From a bacterium (GTDB taxonomy: Bacteria > Armatimonadota > Chthonomonadetes > Chthonomonadales > JAMCWF01), in NCBI GenBank assembly GCA_021842405.1, contig JAKBZR010000008.1:1-59290 (forward strand): a stretch of 59,290 nucleotides of DNA, given 5' to 3'. The translations under genes were made by a program, and so were the position numbers. This document shows positions 27,529 to 35,796 of this stretch, one piece after another. Positions within the stretch are counted from its first letter, which is position 1. Every line of letters starts with the position of its first letter. Below the pieces are notes generated by a model. It was given only the letters and a program-made list of their open reading frames with translations. It did no database searches and was not told the DNA's origin.

Positions 27529-27557
27529 TTGACTCTTCTTTCCTAGTAGGGTAACCT
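27529..27557 (+). promoter_or_regulatory. Possible sigma-70 promoter for riboswitch-flgM
   Basis: TTGACT at 27529-27534, a 17-base spacer, and TAACCT at 27552-27557, about 65 bases before the riboswitch. The -35 is good, the -10 mediocre. A TATAGT at 27585-27590 without a -35 is an alternative. Confidence 0.35.
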
Positions 27558-27620
27558 GAAATAGGAATAAAAGGTAAAATAGCCTATAGTATTGGTATGG
27601 AATACCGATAATTGATTTAA

Positions 27621-27752
27621 CCGAGATGTTCAGGGCAAACCCATAGAAATGTGGGGACGCAAAGCCGTGGGCCTAACAAAGCATCGTAAAGCTGGATACA
27701 ACCAGCGTATCTATGTTGGCGGTGCATTTATGGTAGCCAGGTTGCCGTCTTG
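27621..27752 (+). ncRNA. Cyclic di-GMP-I (GEMM-I) riboswitch
   Basis: The conserved blocks of the class I cyclic di-GMP aptamer appear in order: AGGGCAAACC (27632-27641), a P2 stem capped by a GAAA tetraloop (27646-27649), GGGACGCAAAGCC (27654-27666), GGCCTAA (27670-27676), a second variable stem, and GGTAGCCAGGTTGCC (27732-27746). It lies in the leader of flgM, ending about 55 bases before the ATG. Between aptamer and Shine-Dalgarno is a seven-base-pair hairpin (27759-27777) without a strong U-run, so control at translation or through an alternative fold seems more likely than simple termination. Confidence 0.92.
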
Positions 27753-27801
27753 ACTTGGAAGAGCAAGTGGTGCTCTTTACAATGAAAGGGGGCAAATAAA
27801 A

Positions 27802-28113
27802 ATGAAGATATCCGTTGACGAGGTTGCGCGCATTCAGGCACTAGCCCATGTGCAGCGGTCAAACGGAGCATCCACTAATGGAAATGGAACAGACGGTGTG
27901 GGGAATGGACATACGCCTGCAGCAAGTGTTGAAATATCTGCCCGCAGTCAAGAGATACAGCAGATTAAAAAGATCATCTCGATCTTGCCCGAAGAGCGGA
28001 ATGATCTGGTTGCTTCCCTTTCACAGCGTGTGAAATCGGGCAGTTATCACGTTTCAGGGTCTGACATTGCTGATTTAATGATGCGCAGAGCCATTGCGGA
28101 TCGAGTTCGATAA
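27802..28113 (+). CDS. flgM: FlgM-like anti-sigma factor
   Basis: The 103-residue protein has the FlgM layout: a short basic start (MKISVDEVARI), a disordered Asn/Gly/Thr-rich linker (about 20-45), then the conserved C-terminal helix pair VEISARSQEIQQIKKIIS with ERNDLVASLSQRVKSGSY and ADLMMRRAI. FlgM binds and inhibits the flagellar sigma factor FliA (sigma-28) until the hook is finished. No other flagellar gene is nearby. The Shine-Dalgarno AAAGGGGG precedes the ATG. A class I cyclic di-GMP riboswitch sits in its leader, and a strong terminator follows, so it is a single-gene unit under second-messenger control. Confidence 0.85.
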   Translation: MKISVDEVARIQALAHVQRSNGASTNGNGTDGVGNGHTPAASVEISARSQEIQQIKKIISILPEERNDLVASLSQRVKSGSYHVSGSDIADLMMRRAIADRVR

Positions 28114-28131
28114 CCGAATAGAGTAGTGATT

Positions 28132-28172
28132 AGGGGCGGGTAAACTGAAAGTGATTTACCGGCCCCTTTTTT
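28132..28172 (+). terminator. Rho-independent terminator of flgM
   Basis: A 13-base arm (28132-28144, AGGGGCGGGTAAA) pairs with 28155-28167 (TTTACCGGCCCCT) with one mismatch, ten-base loop, followed by a T-run to 28172. It separates flgM from parA. Confidence 0.92.
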
Positions 28173-28215
28173 ACGTCCGGGGATTGAAACCAAACGGGGT
28201 TATAGGAGCAGGATC

Positions 28216-28977
28216 GTGGGTCGAATTCACGCTATTGTAAACCAGAAGGGAGGTGTTGGCAAGACCACAACCGCAGTGAACGTGGCTGCTTATATGGCTG
28301 CAATGGGCGCCCGAATTTTACTCATTGATATTGATCCACAAGGCAATGCGACGACTGGTTTAGGCATTTCAAAGTTAAATTTATTGAATACCACCTATCG
28401 CGTAATTTTGGGTGAAGTCACGGCCGAACAGGCTATAGTCAATACAAAGGTTGCGAATCTGGATTTAATGCCCGCCACGCTGGATTTAGCAGGAGCAGAG
28501 CTGGAGCTAATTGCCCGAATTAGCCGTGAGACGTGTCTCCGAAACGCGATAGCGGGAGTTGCGACAGGTTATGACCACGTTATCATTGATACTCCGCCCT
28601 CTTTAGGTCTTTTGACCTTGAATGCATTGGTTGCAGCAGATGGGGCGATTGTTCCGATGCAGTGTGAATTTTATGCGATGGAAGGTGTGGGACAATTAAT
28701 CCGCACGATTGATTTGGTCAAGCAGCATCTTAACCCTGAATTAGTTATCCGAATGGTTATATTAACGATGGTTGATAATCGGATGCGGCTGACTCAACAA
28801 GCGGCGGAGGACATCCGTCGTTTTTTCGGTTCGAGGGTAGCGAAAACTCAGATCCCTCGCAATGTTCGTCTTTCCGAAGCTCCCAGCCATGGGGAGCCGA
28901 TCTTATTGTACGATGCAGGTTCACGCGGGGCGATTGCTTATCGTTCATTAGCAGAGGAGGTGCTTTCGCTTGGATAG
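28216..28977 (+). CDS. parA: Chromosome partitioning ATPase ParA (Soj)
   Basis: This 253-residue ParA/Soj ATPase has the deviant Walker A KGGVGKTTTAVN near residue 11, DIDPQGNATTGLG, and the Walker B-type IIDTPPSLGLLTLNAL. It lacks an N-terminal helix-turn-helix, as in chromosomal Soj rather than plasmid type Ia ParA. ATP-dependent dimers bind DNA nonspecifically and drive segregation of ParB-parS complexes. Start is GTG 28216 with AGGAGCAGG upstream. It overlaps parB by eight bases; a parS site lies 1.4 kb downstream, completing a chromosomal parABS locus. Confidence 0.95.
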   Translation: MGRIHAIVNQKGGVGKTTTAVNVAAYMAAMGARILLIDIDPQGNATTGLGISKLNLLNTTYRVILGEVTAEQAIVNTKVANLDLMPATLDLAGAELELIARISRETCLRNAIAGVATGYDHVIIDTPPSLGLLTLNALVAADGAIVPMQCEFYAMEGVGQLIRTIDLVKQHLNPELVIRMVILTMVDNRMRLTQQAAEDIRRFFGSRVAKTQIPRNVRLSEAPSHGEPILLYDAGSRGAIAYRSLAEEVLSLG

Positions 28978-29809
28978 ATCACGGTTGGGAAGAGGAATTG
29001 CATCGTTAATCCCGGGCGCAGAAAGCGCGCAGATATTGCCCATTGACAAAATTCAGCCCAATCCATTTCAACCTCGCACTCATTTTGATCCCGAGAAGTT
29101 CAAGGAGTTGGTGGATTCCATTCAACGTCATGGGGTGTTGGAACCGGTTTTAGTGCGCCCGGTTGGAGCTGATGAGTATCAGCTTATTGCAGGCGAGCGA
29201 AGGTATCGTGCAGCCAAGGAGGCTGGAATGAGCCACATTCCGGCGGTCTTTCGGCAGTGCGACGATGCCCAGATGGTAGAGCTCGCATTGGTTGAGAACG
29301 TTCAGCGCGAGGATATCAGCCCGATCGAATCGGCGGTTGCTTATCAGCGGTTGATGAAGGAGTTCCACTGGACTCAAGAGCAGGTTGCGCAAAGGGTTGG
29401 AAAGAGCAGGGTTGCGATTTCGAATACGATGCGCCTGCTTTCACTGCCAATCAGATACCAAGAGAGTGTTGATCGAGGTGAGGTTAGTGAGGGTCATGCG
29501 CGAGCGCTTTTGATGTTGAATGACCAAAAAATGTTGGATGAGGCATGGGATGAGGTAAAACGTCGTGGCCTTTCAGTGAGAGAGACTGAAAGGATGGTGA
29601 GGATGTTGCTGAATCCACCTCAAAAGGAGCCTCCCTCGTCCACCGAGATGCGGAACCCTGAGTTGAGAGCGTTGGAGGAGGAGTTGCAAAGCGGTTTGGG
29701 TACGCGGGTGCATATCGAGAAGATGTACTGGGGGTGGCGCTTATCCATTGACCTCTTTTCCGAGGAAGAGTTAACAGCACTGGCAGACCATCTATTGGCA
29801 AAGCGGTAA
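28970..29809 (+). CDS. parB: Chromosome partitioning protein ParB (Spo0J)
   Basis: The 279-residue protein contains the ParB N-terminal CTPase domain (IQPNPFQPRTHF, then the GERRYRA nucleotide motif), the ENVQREDISPIE segment, and a helix-turn-helix (EQVAQRVGKSRVAISNTMRLL). The C-terminal dimerisation domain has GTRVHIEKMYWGWRLSIDLF. ParB loads at parS and spreads as a CTP-bound clamp. Start TTG 28970 lies inside parA after GAGGAGG. Its stop overlaps the nudix start by one base. All functional residues appear intact. Confidence 0.95.
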   Translation: MDRSRLGRGIASLIPGAESAQILPIDKIQPNPFQPRTHFDPEKFKELVDSIQRHGVLEPVLVRPVGADEYQLIAGERRYRAAKEAGMSHIPAVFRQCDDAQMVELALVENVQREDISPIESAVAYQRLMKEFHWTQEQVAQRVGKSRVAISNTMRLLSLPIRYQESVDRGEVSEGHARALLMLNDQKMLDEAWDEVKRRGLSVRETERMVRMLLNPPQKEPPSSTEMRNPELRALEEELQSGLGTRVHIEKMYWGWRLSIDLFSEEELTALADHLLAKR

Positions 29810-30291
29810 TGGCTGATAAGCAGGCACAGTTTTTATTTCATCATCCTAACGCTCCGCGCCCAAATGTCCCTCTACAGCCGGGAGTTTGTGCGGTGATTCA
29901 TGATAGTGGAGGCCGAGTGTTGCTGATTCGCCGCACGGACGGTCCATACTGGTGCTTGCCGGGTGGCCGGATTGATATCGGAGAGAGTGCGGCAATCTGC
30001 TGCCAAAGAGAAGTATATGAAGAGACAGGGTTAACCGTAAGCTTGGTGCGGATTATTGGCATTTACACCGATCCGGCCAGTATCTGTGTTTACCCGGATG
30101 GGAACATTCACCAGAGCTTTGTAATCGGATTCGAAACTAAGGTGGAGGATGGTAGCCTCAACACAAGCGATGAGAGCTCGGCGGTCGAGTGGTTTCCGCC
30201 AGAGGAAGCTTTGAAGTTAAACTTGATACCGGATAGTCGCCTTTGCCTCATTGACCTACTGGCGAATCAAACGACGGCATTTATTCGGTGA
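29809..30291 (+). CDS. Nudix hydrolase
   Basis: The 160-residue protein contains a perfect Nudix box pattern (GGRIDIGES then REVYEETGL, residues about 47-70) in the usual alpha/beta/alpha fold (VCAVIHDSGGRVLLIRR, YWCLPGGRID). It hydrolyses a nucleoside diphosphate linked to another group; the exact substrate cannot be predicted. The ATG overlaps the parB stop (TAATG), so translation is coupled to the partition genes. This may be housekeeping linkage rather than a partition role. Length is normal. Confidence 0.9.
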   Translation: MADKQAQFLFHHPNAPRPNVPLQPGVCAVIHDSGGRVLLIRRTDGPYWCLPGGRIDIGESAAICCQREVYEETGLTVSLVRIIGIYTDPASICVYPDGNIHQSFVIGFETKVEDGSLNTSDESSAVEWFPPEEALKLNLIPDSRLCLIDLLANQTTAFIR

Positions 30292-30389
30292 GCGCGAGAC
30301 AAACCCACTACAGACCTTATTAAGAATTTGTTCCGCCCATCAATGATCTGAAAAATTCTCACCCAAAGTAATAGATGAGGAGGAGTGTT

Positions 30390-30405
30390 TGTTTCACGTG
30401 AAACC
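30390..30405. promoter_or_regulatory. parS centromere site
   Basis: TGTTTCACGTGAAACC at 30390-30405 matches the bacterial parS consensus TGTTTCACGTGAAACA at 15 of 16 positions; the palindromic core is intact. It lies about 600 bp after parB, where chromosomal parS sites are commonly found, and should nucleate ParB loading. It also implies that this part of the genome is near the replication origin. Confidence 0.93.
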
Positions 30406-30474
30406 TCCCCACCGCCAACTTCCGATCAAAAGGAATGCCAGGGGAATTGCAAAACTCTAAGTTGTTGGAATCCT

Positions 30475-31752
30475 CTAACTCGAATAATTACACCATTGCA
30501 TGATTGTATTCGCAATAAATGTGGCTGCTAATGCGATCGCCTCATCGTTAATAAACTCATTGCTGGAATGGGCTGCACCCATATCACCTGCTCCGAAAAC
30601 AACCGTTGGCATATTGCCGCGACGTGCGTAGAGACGGGCGTCACAGCTTGCGTTCCAGCCTCGCACTACTGGAGCGATTCCAGTGGAATGAGCCGACGCC
30701 ACCAGTGTGGTCACCAAGGGATGGTCTAATGGTGTTGAAAATGCCTCATTACGAAGGCCCGGGAAATCCAGCTCGAAGTGATCGGATAGCCAATTATCGT
30801 CGCTAGTCGAAAATAAACTGTTTAATTCCTGCTCAACTGTCTTGATATCCCGATCCGGTAAAAACCCCACTCCACCTTCCAAGGTTGCTTTACCGGCCAC
30901 CATCGAAGGCCATTCTCCAGCATTCAATTGCCCTATATTTACCTGAACGGGCATAGGATAGTTCGAAAAGAGTGGCTGCTTTACCGACTCTTCAAGAAGT
31001 TGTTTTTCATACTTATAAAGCTTTGCAATAGCGATCACTGCCTTATCGATCGCGTTGATTCCTTCGTATTTCCGTCCCATGTGGGTAGATTTTCCCGTTA
31101 TTTTTAATCTAAACCACAATGCCCCCCGACATGCAGGATGTATGTTCATACTGGTTGGTTCCAGTACAATTACTCCATCAGCACGTGGCCGGTTTAGAAT
31201 AGCAGCCAGTGCGCCAATCCCTCCGATCTCCTCTTCACCGACAAACTGAATGTCTACACGACCGTTGAGTTCAATCGCCAGATCTCTGAGTGCTGCCATC
31301 GCCAACCAGATAACGACTGCCTGACCCTTACAGTCACAAGCTCCTCGTCCATAAATTCGCCCATCACGGTGTATTGGTGTAAAAGCTTCACCCCATTCAC
31401 CGGCTGGAACTACATCGAGATGCGTTTGAAGGATTATTGAACGGCCGTGGTTGCTAATGCTTTGATTCCTGGTCGGAAAACCGCTGTAGAGGTTTCCTCT
31501 CTCATCCGAATCGGTGGGCGGTGACGAGGGTAAATCGGGATCATTTGGAGGCATAGGAGGCATCGGCTCCCATTGACTGGGTAGGCCGATTGATGACAGA
31601 GCTTCTGCTAATCGTGCGGCCACCTTTCTTTCATATCCGGATATGCTACGGATTGAAACGAGATCACACAGCAGGGCGGTTGCCTGATTTAAACGTGAAT
31701 GGATTACCTGAGAAAGATCCGGATTTACTAATTTGAAAACCAGATTCCTCAA
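30475..31752 (-). CDS. M20-family metallopeptidase/deacylase (ArgE/DapE type)
   Basis: The 425-residue protein shows M20 metal-site motifs: QTHLDVVPAGEW (first His and Asp), GRGACDCKGQ (bridging Asp), FVGEEEIGG (catalytic Glu pair) and late AAHSSNEFI (His). It has the lid domain with the ITGKSTHMGRKYEG turn. It should hydrolyse an N-acyl amino acid or peptide bond with two zinc ions. Start TTG 31752 overlaps the stop of the aminotransferase gene, so both are translated from one message and probably work in the same amino-acid pathway (acetylated intermediate or omega-amino acid use). An unusual Pro-rich insert lies at residues about 62-90. Confidence 0.88.
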   Translation of the reverse strand: MRNLVFKLVNPDLSQVIHSRLNQATALLCDLVSIRSISGYERKVAARLAEALSSIGLPSQWEPMPPMPPNDPDLPSSPPTDSDERGNLYSGFPTRNQSISNHGRSIILQTHLDVVPAGEWGEAFTPIHRDGRIYGRGACDCKGQAVVIWLAMAALRDLAIELNGRVDIQFVGEEEIGGIGALAAILNRPRADGVIVLEPTSMNIHPACRGALWFRLKITGKSTHMGRKYEGINAIDKAVIAIAKLYKYEKQLLEESVKQPLFSNYPMPVQVNIGQLNAGEWPSMVAGKATLEGGVGFLPDRDIKTVEQELNSLFSTSDDNWLSDHFELDFPGLRNEAFSTPLDHPLVTTLVASAHSTGIAPVVRGWNASCDARLYARRGNMPTVVFGAGDMGAAHSSNEFINDEAIALAATFIANTIMQWCNYSS

Positions 31753-33095
31753 ATGGATAACTCCCTCACCGCTGCTTCTATCAGATCCATGGCCCGAAGC
31801 AGTAGATGCTCTGAAATAACGAGAGGGGGAGCAAGGCGAATTACATTTCCATAAGAGCCTATCGGAGCGATGATAAGAACTCCCTTGTAAAAGGCGGAAT
31901 AAATAATTCCCTTCGCAATTTCCGGCGCTGGCTGATGGGTTTCCGAATCGGTTACAACCTCAAGACCCCATACAAGCCCTCGTCCTCGCGCCTCATCCAC
32001 AATGGCATAACGGCTGGCGAGACCTTTTAACCGATCTGCCATCATCTTACCAAGCTGAACAGCTCTACCCGCTAAGTTTTCCTTCAACACAATATCAATT
32101 GAATTTAACGCGGCTCGGCAAGCGAGTGGATTTCCACCGGATGTGGTTGAAAAACTACCTGCGTCGAGTTGATCCATGATGCCAGCCGGACCCAATACGG
32201 CTGATATCGGGATTCCACTGCCAAGCCCTTTCCCGACGCATAAAAGGTCAGGAATAAAGCCCTCCTGCTCGAAAGCGAATAGAGTACCGGTGCGGCCAAA
32301 AGAAGATTGCACCTCATCGAGGATGAAGACAATATCCCGCTTCTTGCACCATTCGGAAACCATCGCCAACCAACCGGGGGGTGGGAACAGCGACCCTCCG
32401 GCTCCCAGATAGGGCTCGATGATCAGTGCGGCCACTTCACCGCTCAGCGAGGTTCGTACGATCCGATCCAACTCTTCCGTTGTGTGGTAAGGGCATCGTT
32501 CCGGAATATCTGCCATCGAGCAACGACCGCAGAAAGGGAAATGAGCGTGATGTACGCCGGGCAACGTTGGACCGAAGCCCTTTCTCAAAGAGCTCTTTCC
32601 CCCTACACTCAGGGAGCCATAAGTTCGCCCATGAAAGCCATCGTCGAAAGCGATAATTTCAGTGCGTCCGGTATATCTCCGTGCGATTTTTACCGCCGTT
32701 TCGATTGCCTCCGCACCCGTTGTCATCAAAATGACCCGCTCAAAAGTCGGTGGAGTAATCTCAATGAGCTTTTCTACCAGCTTGGCTCGCCATTCGGTTG
32801 TAAAATCGTAGCAGTTCAGCAACAAGCCCGCTTGATCTTGAATGGCTTTCACATGTTCGGAGTGTGAATGTCCGATGTTAGTCACCAAAACACCGGATGT
32901 CATATCGATGAAGACATTGCCATCTACATCCGTAACCTGAGCGCCAGTCCCGCTCGCCCATACAATGGGAACCTGTTGGTTAAACACCGGAGGCTCATAT
33001 CGCCGAGCGAGTGCCAACAACTCTTTAGAGCGGGGGCCAGGAAGTTCGGTTCGAATATGTGGAATCTCAATGTAATCAGTCATTTCTCTACGCAT
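31749..33095 (-). CDS. Class III PLP-dependent aminotransferase
   Basis: The 448-residue protein has fold-type I class III features: TTGAEAIETAVKIAR, FDDGFHGRTYGSLSVGGK, IIEPYLGAGG, FILDEVQSSFGRTG with the PLP-contacting Asp, and CVGKGLGSGIPISAV with the Schiff-base Lys. GabT-like and ornithine/acetylornithine-like enzymes share this pattern; I cannot choose the substrate. A Cys-rich stretch (FCGRCSMADIPERC, then PYHT) around residue 190 is unusual and seen in a subset of the family. Start may be 33095 or the in-frame ATG at 33083. It is followed directly by the M20 peptidase. Confidence 0.88.
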   Translation of the reverse strand: MRREMTDYIEIPHIRTELPGPRSKELLALARRYEPPVFNQQVPIVWASGTGAQVTDVDGNVFIDMTSGVLVTNIGHSHSEHVKAIQDQAGLLLNCYDFTTEWRAKLVEKLIEITPPTFERVILMTTGAEAIETAVKIARRYTGRTEIIAFDDGFHGRTYGSLSVGGKSSLRKGFGPTLPGVHHAHFPFCGRCSMADIPERCPYHTTEELDRIVRTSLSGEVAALIIEPYLGAGGSLFPPPGWLAMVSEWCKKRDIVFILDEVQSSFGRTGTLFAFEQEGFIPDLLCVGKGLGSGIPISAVLGPAGIMDQLDAGSFSTTSGGNPLACRAALNSIDIVLKENLAGRAVQLGKMMADRLKGLASRYAIVDEARGRGLVWGLEVVTDSETHQPAPEIAKGIIYSAFYKGVLIIAPIGSYGNVIRLAPPLVISEHLLLRAMDLIEAAVRELSI

Positions 33096-33298
33096 TCTTT
33101 GTCATTCATTGATATCGTTACCCCATCTCCACGAGAGTAGAATCAGTAACGACTATTACATTGAAAATCACTGCAGCTCTCGTTTTTCTAAACGCTGGCT
33201 GGTAAGCGGAGCCCCGTTGCCTTTTTCGCTGCGATGGATTTTTGTGTTTACAGACAACCTCCCCCATTGAGTTCGACGAAATAAAGAGCGTCTGATCT

Positions 33299-34390
33299 TC
33301 AAGAGTTTAAACGGATGATCTCTCCCGTTTCAAGGCTGCGATGGGCGGCCGCCGCAATCCGTGTCGCCTCCAACCCATCGTATCCATCCGGGTAATGGCC
33401 GCTAAGTTTGTAGAGTGAGACGCCTGAATTGATGCGGTTCACATTGCGGGCGAACTCTTGTATGCTCTCCACTACGTATCCGCCGATCCGAGATTGTCCC
33501 TCAACATTAGAGTACTCCCGCATCGCGTTGTTGTTCCATGTCCGCATTCCCTGGTCCTTGAAGCAGCTTTGAGACCCTCGCATCTGGGAATCCACTTCCC
33601 AGATGCCCCTCGACCCAATTATCCGTAGCCCTTGATTGACGATCGCTTCAAATTCGCGTGGCAAAATCCAGGACGACTGGAATTGAAATTGAGCGCCGCT
33701 CTCGAATTCAACCTGAACGCTGATGCTATCCCAGGTATCCACGCCATACTCTTTACTTAAAAATCCGCGGTGCCCCAGCGCATTAACGCTTTTCGCCTTG
33801 CTTTTGATGATCCATCGTACTAAATCGTAAAAGTGAACCCCCAAAAACCATACTGGCGAGCTCGATGGCGCCCATTCAGACAGCCAATCAACTGGAACCT
33901 CCAGACGATCCTCCATCCAGCAGTAGCCATACAGCAGGTCGCCCATGTCACCCTGCTTCGCTGCCCGTTCCAGCGCCTGATGCTCCGGATCATAGCGCTT
34001 ATGAAAATCCACCTGCAACAGGACGCCCTTCTCTTCCGCTGCTCGAATGATTGCCCGGCATCCCTCCTCAGTGGTATCCATCGGTTTCTCGATTAAAACG
34101 TGCTTTCCCGACTCAATGGCAGCCAGCGCCATTTCGCGATGAAGATGATCCGGGGTTGCAATCGAGACCGCGTCTAAGTTCGCGTCCAAGATCATTTGCC
34201 GGTAATCGGCGTAGTAAGCGATTCCATACCGCTTGCACTGTTCAGCACCGGATTGCTGGTCCCGCCGGCATAAAGCAATGAGCTTTGCCTCACCATCCAA
34301 CTCCATTTGGTGAAACGCCTGAAGATGAATTTGACCGAACTTCCCGCCGCCGATTACGCCGACACGTACCGGCTTGTAATCCCGCTTCAA
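33299..34390 (-). CDS. Gfo/Idh/MocA-family oxidoreductase
   Basis: The 363-residue protein starts with VRVGVIGGGKFGQIHLQAF (Rossmann loop), then ALCRRDQQSG and EKPMDTTEEG carrying the catalytic Lys, and DFHKRYDPEH. The C-terminal domain has WFLGVHFYDLVRWI, a family landmark including a catalytic His. It is an NAD(P)-dependent sugar or inositol dehydrogenase or epimerase. The WEVDSQMRGSQ stretch and final GETGEIIRLNS-type region are typical. The gene stands alone; neighbours are an aminotransferase and a NIL-domain protein, giving no substrate hint. It is distant in sequence from the similar enzyme at 2681. Confidence 0.92.
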   Translation of the reverse strand: MKRDYKPVRVGVIGGGKFGQIHLQAFHQMELDGEAKLIALCRRDQQSGAEQCKRYGIAYYADYRQMILDANLDAVSIATPDHLHREMALAAIESGKHVLIEKPMDTTEEGCRAIIRAAEEKGVLLQVDFHKRYDPEHQALERAAKQGDMGDLLYGYCWMEDRLEVPVDWLSEWAPSSSPVWFLGVHFYDLVRWIIKSKAKSVNALGHRGFLSKEYGVDTWDSISVQVEFESGAQFQFQSSWILPREFEAIVNQGLRIIGSRGIWEVDSQMRGSQSCFKDQGMRTWNNNAMREYSNVEGQSRIGGYVVESIQEFARNVNRINSGVSLYKLSGHYPDGYDGLEATRIAAAAHRSLETGEIIRLNS

Positions 34391-34517
34391 TCAAGAATTC
34401 CTTTCATGATTTAAATAGCCTTCCGTTAAGGCTCGGTGATAATAGGCTGTTTGTCCATTCCACCAGCAATTTTGTTACCCCGGTGGGGTCACCGGTCATC
34501 CTCAATTATCAAAGGTT

Positions 34518-34775
34518 CTAGATAGCCGGTTCCATTCCGACATCTTCAATGGTGATGCCTAGTCCTCGCAAAAAGTGAATTCCGGCCTCCAGTTTGGCTG
34601 GATTGCCGCTGATCTCCAGCACAATGAAACCACCGGTGTGTACGTCAATTTGCGCGCGGCGGATGTTGGGAATTAACCCGTAATCGGTAACCAAGCGGTA
34701 GAGGATCGGCTCCTTAACCCGCTCCAATGGGTAGTTCAACTGTATTCGTCGGGTCTCCGTCGCTTCGTTTTCCAT
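34518..34775 (-). CDS. NIL-domain protein
   Basis: The 85-residue protein is a stand-alone NIL (ACT-like, ferredoxin-fold) domain: IQLNYPLERVKEPILYRLV, then GLIPNIRRAQIDVHTGGF, ending in LGITIEDVGME. NIL domains are found at the C-terminus of methionine ABC-transporter ATPases and in ferredoxin-linked proteins of sulfur metabolism, where they sense an amino acid; a free-standing copy may be a partner of a thiol or homocysteine synthesis enzyme not in this window. The ATG follows a strong GGAGGGGAAA. No SAM or methionine riboswitch is visible upstream. Confidence 0.9.
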   Translation of the reverse strand: MENEATETRRIQLNYPLERVKEPILYRLVTDYGLIPNIRRAQIDVHTGGFIVLEISGNPAKLEAGIHFLRGLGITIEDVGMEPAI

Positions 34776-35246
34776 GGTTTCCCCTCCTGCATCATAGGTA
34801 TAAGTGATGGTATTTTATGCCGCTATTATACGCACGCCGGTATCATCTCCGTCAAGAGAGCCTTACTTTTACAAGGAATGGGAGGCAGTTATGGCAAAGG
34901 TATTGGTATTGGAGCAGGAGGATCGGTGGGAATATCATTTGGAATTATAGAGCCTGTCCGACAAACCTATAATAACAAGGACTGACAGCAGAAGGTATCA
35001 CCCTCCCCCATCGGGGAAGGGCTGGGGTGGGGGCGAACGAAAATCATTCCCGTAAAACTGAACTGTTACGTGGTTCAGACGATAGTGGGGTGCAGGCTGG
35101 GGGTATGATATGGAAAGGCTTCTGCTGTAATGGTAGTGGTTTCTGGCCTCCAAGGGAGGGAACTGTTGGGACGATATGAGGGCGGCGCAGTGTTAACGAT
35201 ATCTTTCGATCGCGGGTGTAACGTAATCAATCCTGGACCATATAAA
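34776..35246. repeat. Gene-free stretch with composite repeats
   Basis: At 34953-34968 the sequence AGCCTGTCCGACAAAC matches the end of the miniature element at 42054-42170. At 34997-35040 there is a C-tract/G-tract hairpin, and at about 35043-35068 AATCATTCCCGTAAAACTGA recurs from 12.67 kb. The start of the methyltransferase-like gene may lie in the last part. Confidence 0.6.
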
Positions 35247-35717
35247 ATGGCAATCGGCGGCAAGTTTTGGGGTAAGCGCGGCGAGATATGGGTGCTCCTT
35301 CAGATTCTCGCCTTTGTTCTCGTCATCTGGTCACCGGCTGGAAGCCGCGTTCGCTTACCGGATCCGATCAGATGGATAGGAGCATTACTGATTATATCGG
35401 GGCTGGTTCTCTGCTCTATGGGCGCAATTAACCTGGGCCGCAACATCACTCCGTTTCCCATCCCGGTTAATCAAGGTTCTCTGGTTGTCGGCGGCGCCTA
35501 TCGGATTGTGCGCCATCCCATCTACGGCGGTTTGATCTTGTGGGCATTCGGATGGAGCTTGTGGAGCGGCAACCTTTCCCGGCTGCTCTTCTCATTGGCG
35601 CTTTTCGGGTTGCTCGATGCCAAATCCCGCTATGAAGAGGCGCACTTAACCCGGAAGTATGACAATTACGATGAATACCGGCAGCGGGTAAAGAGGCTGA
35701 TCCCGTGGATTTACTGA
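35247..35717 (+). CDS. Isoprenylcysteine carboxyl methyltransferase-family membrane protein
   Basis: From ATG 35247 the 156-residue protein has four membrane segments and the family signature GGAYRIVRHPIYGG with the late EEAHLTRKYDNYDEYRQRV, which bind S-adenosylmethionine and the lipid substrate. Members methylate isoprenylated or other hydrophobic molecules; bacterial substrates are largely unknown. An upstream in-frame ATG at 35130 adds 39 residues that look unlike coding sequence and overlap a repeat-rich region, so I prefer 35247 although its ribosome binding site is weak. It is read towards the large membrane protein 80 bases downstream. Confidence 0.85.
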   Translation: MAIGGKFWGKRGEIWVLLQILAFVLVIWSPAGSRVRLPDPIRWIGALLIISGLVLCSMGAINLGRNITPFPIPVNQGSLVVGGAYRIVRHPIYGGLILWAFGWSLWSGNLSRLLFSLALFGLLDAKSRYEEAHLTRKYDNYDEYRQRVKRLIPWIY

Positions 35718-35796
35718 TTCTGATCTCCCTTCAGACCCGCTTGAGAACAAATGGTAATCCCCCTCTCCTTGATCAAAAAATGCGGGTTGCCTGCCG

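Noticed and set aside
27759-27777. Intrinsic terminator downstream of the cyclic di-GMP aptamer
   Set aside because: The hairpin is stable enough but is followed by TAC rather than a T-run, so I list it as a possible expression platform rather than a terminator.
34776-34860. SAM or methionine riboswitch before the NIL-domain gene
   Set aside because: The leader is short and lacks any of the conserved SAM aptamer blocks.
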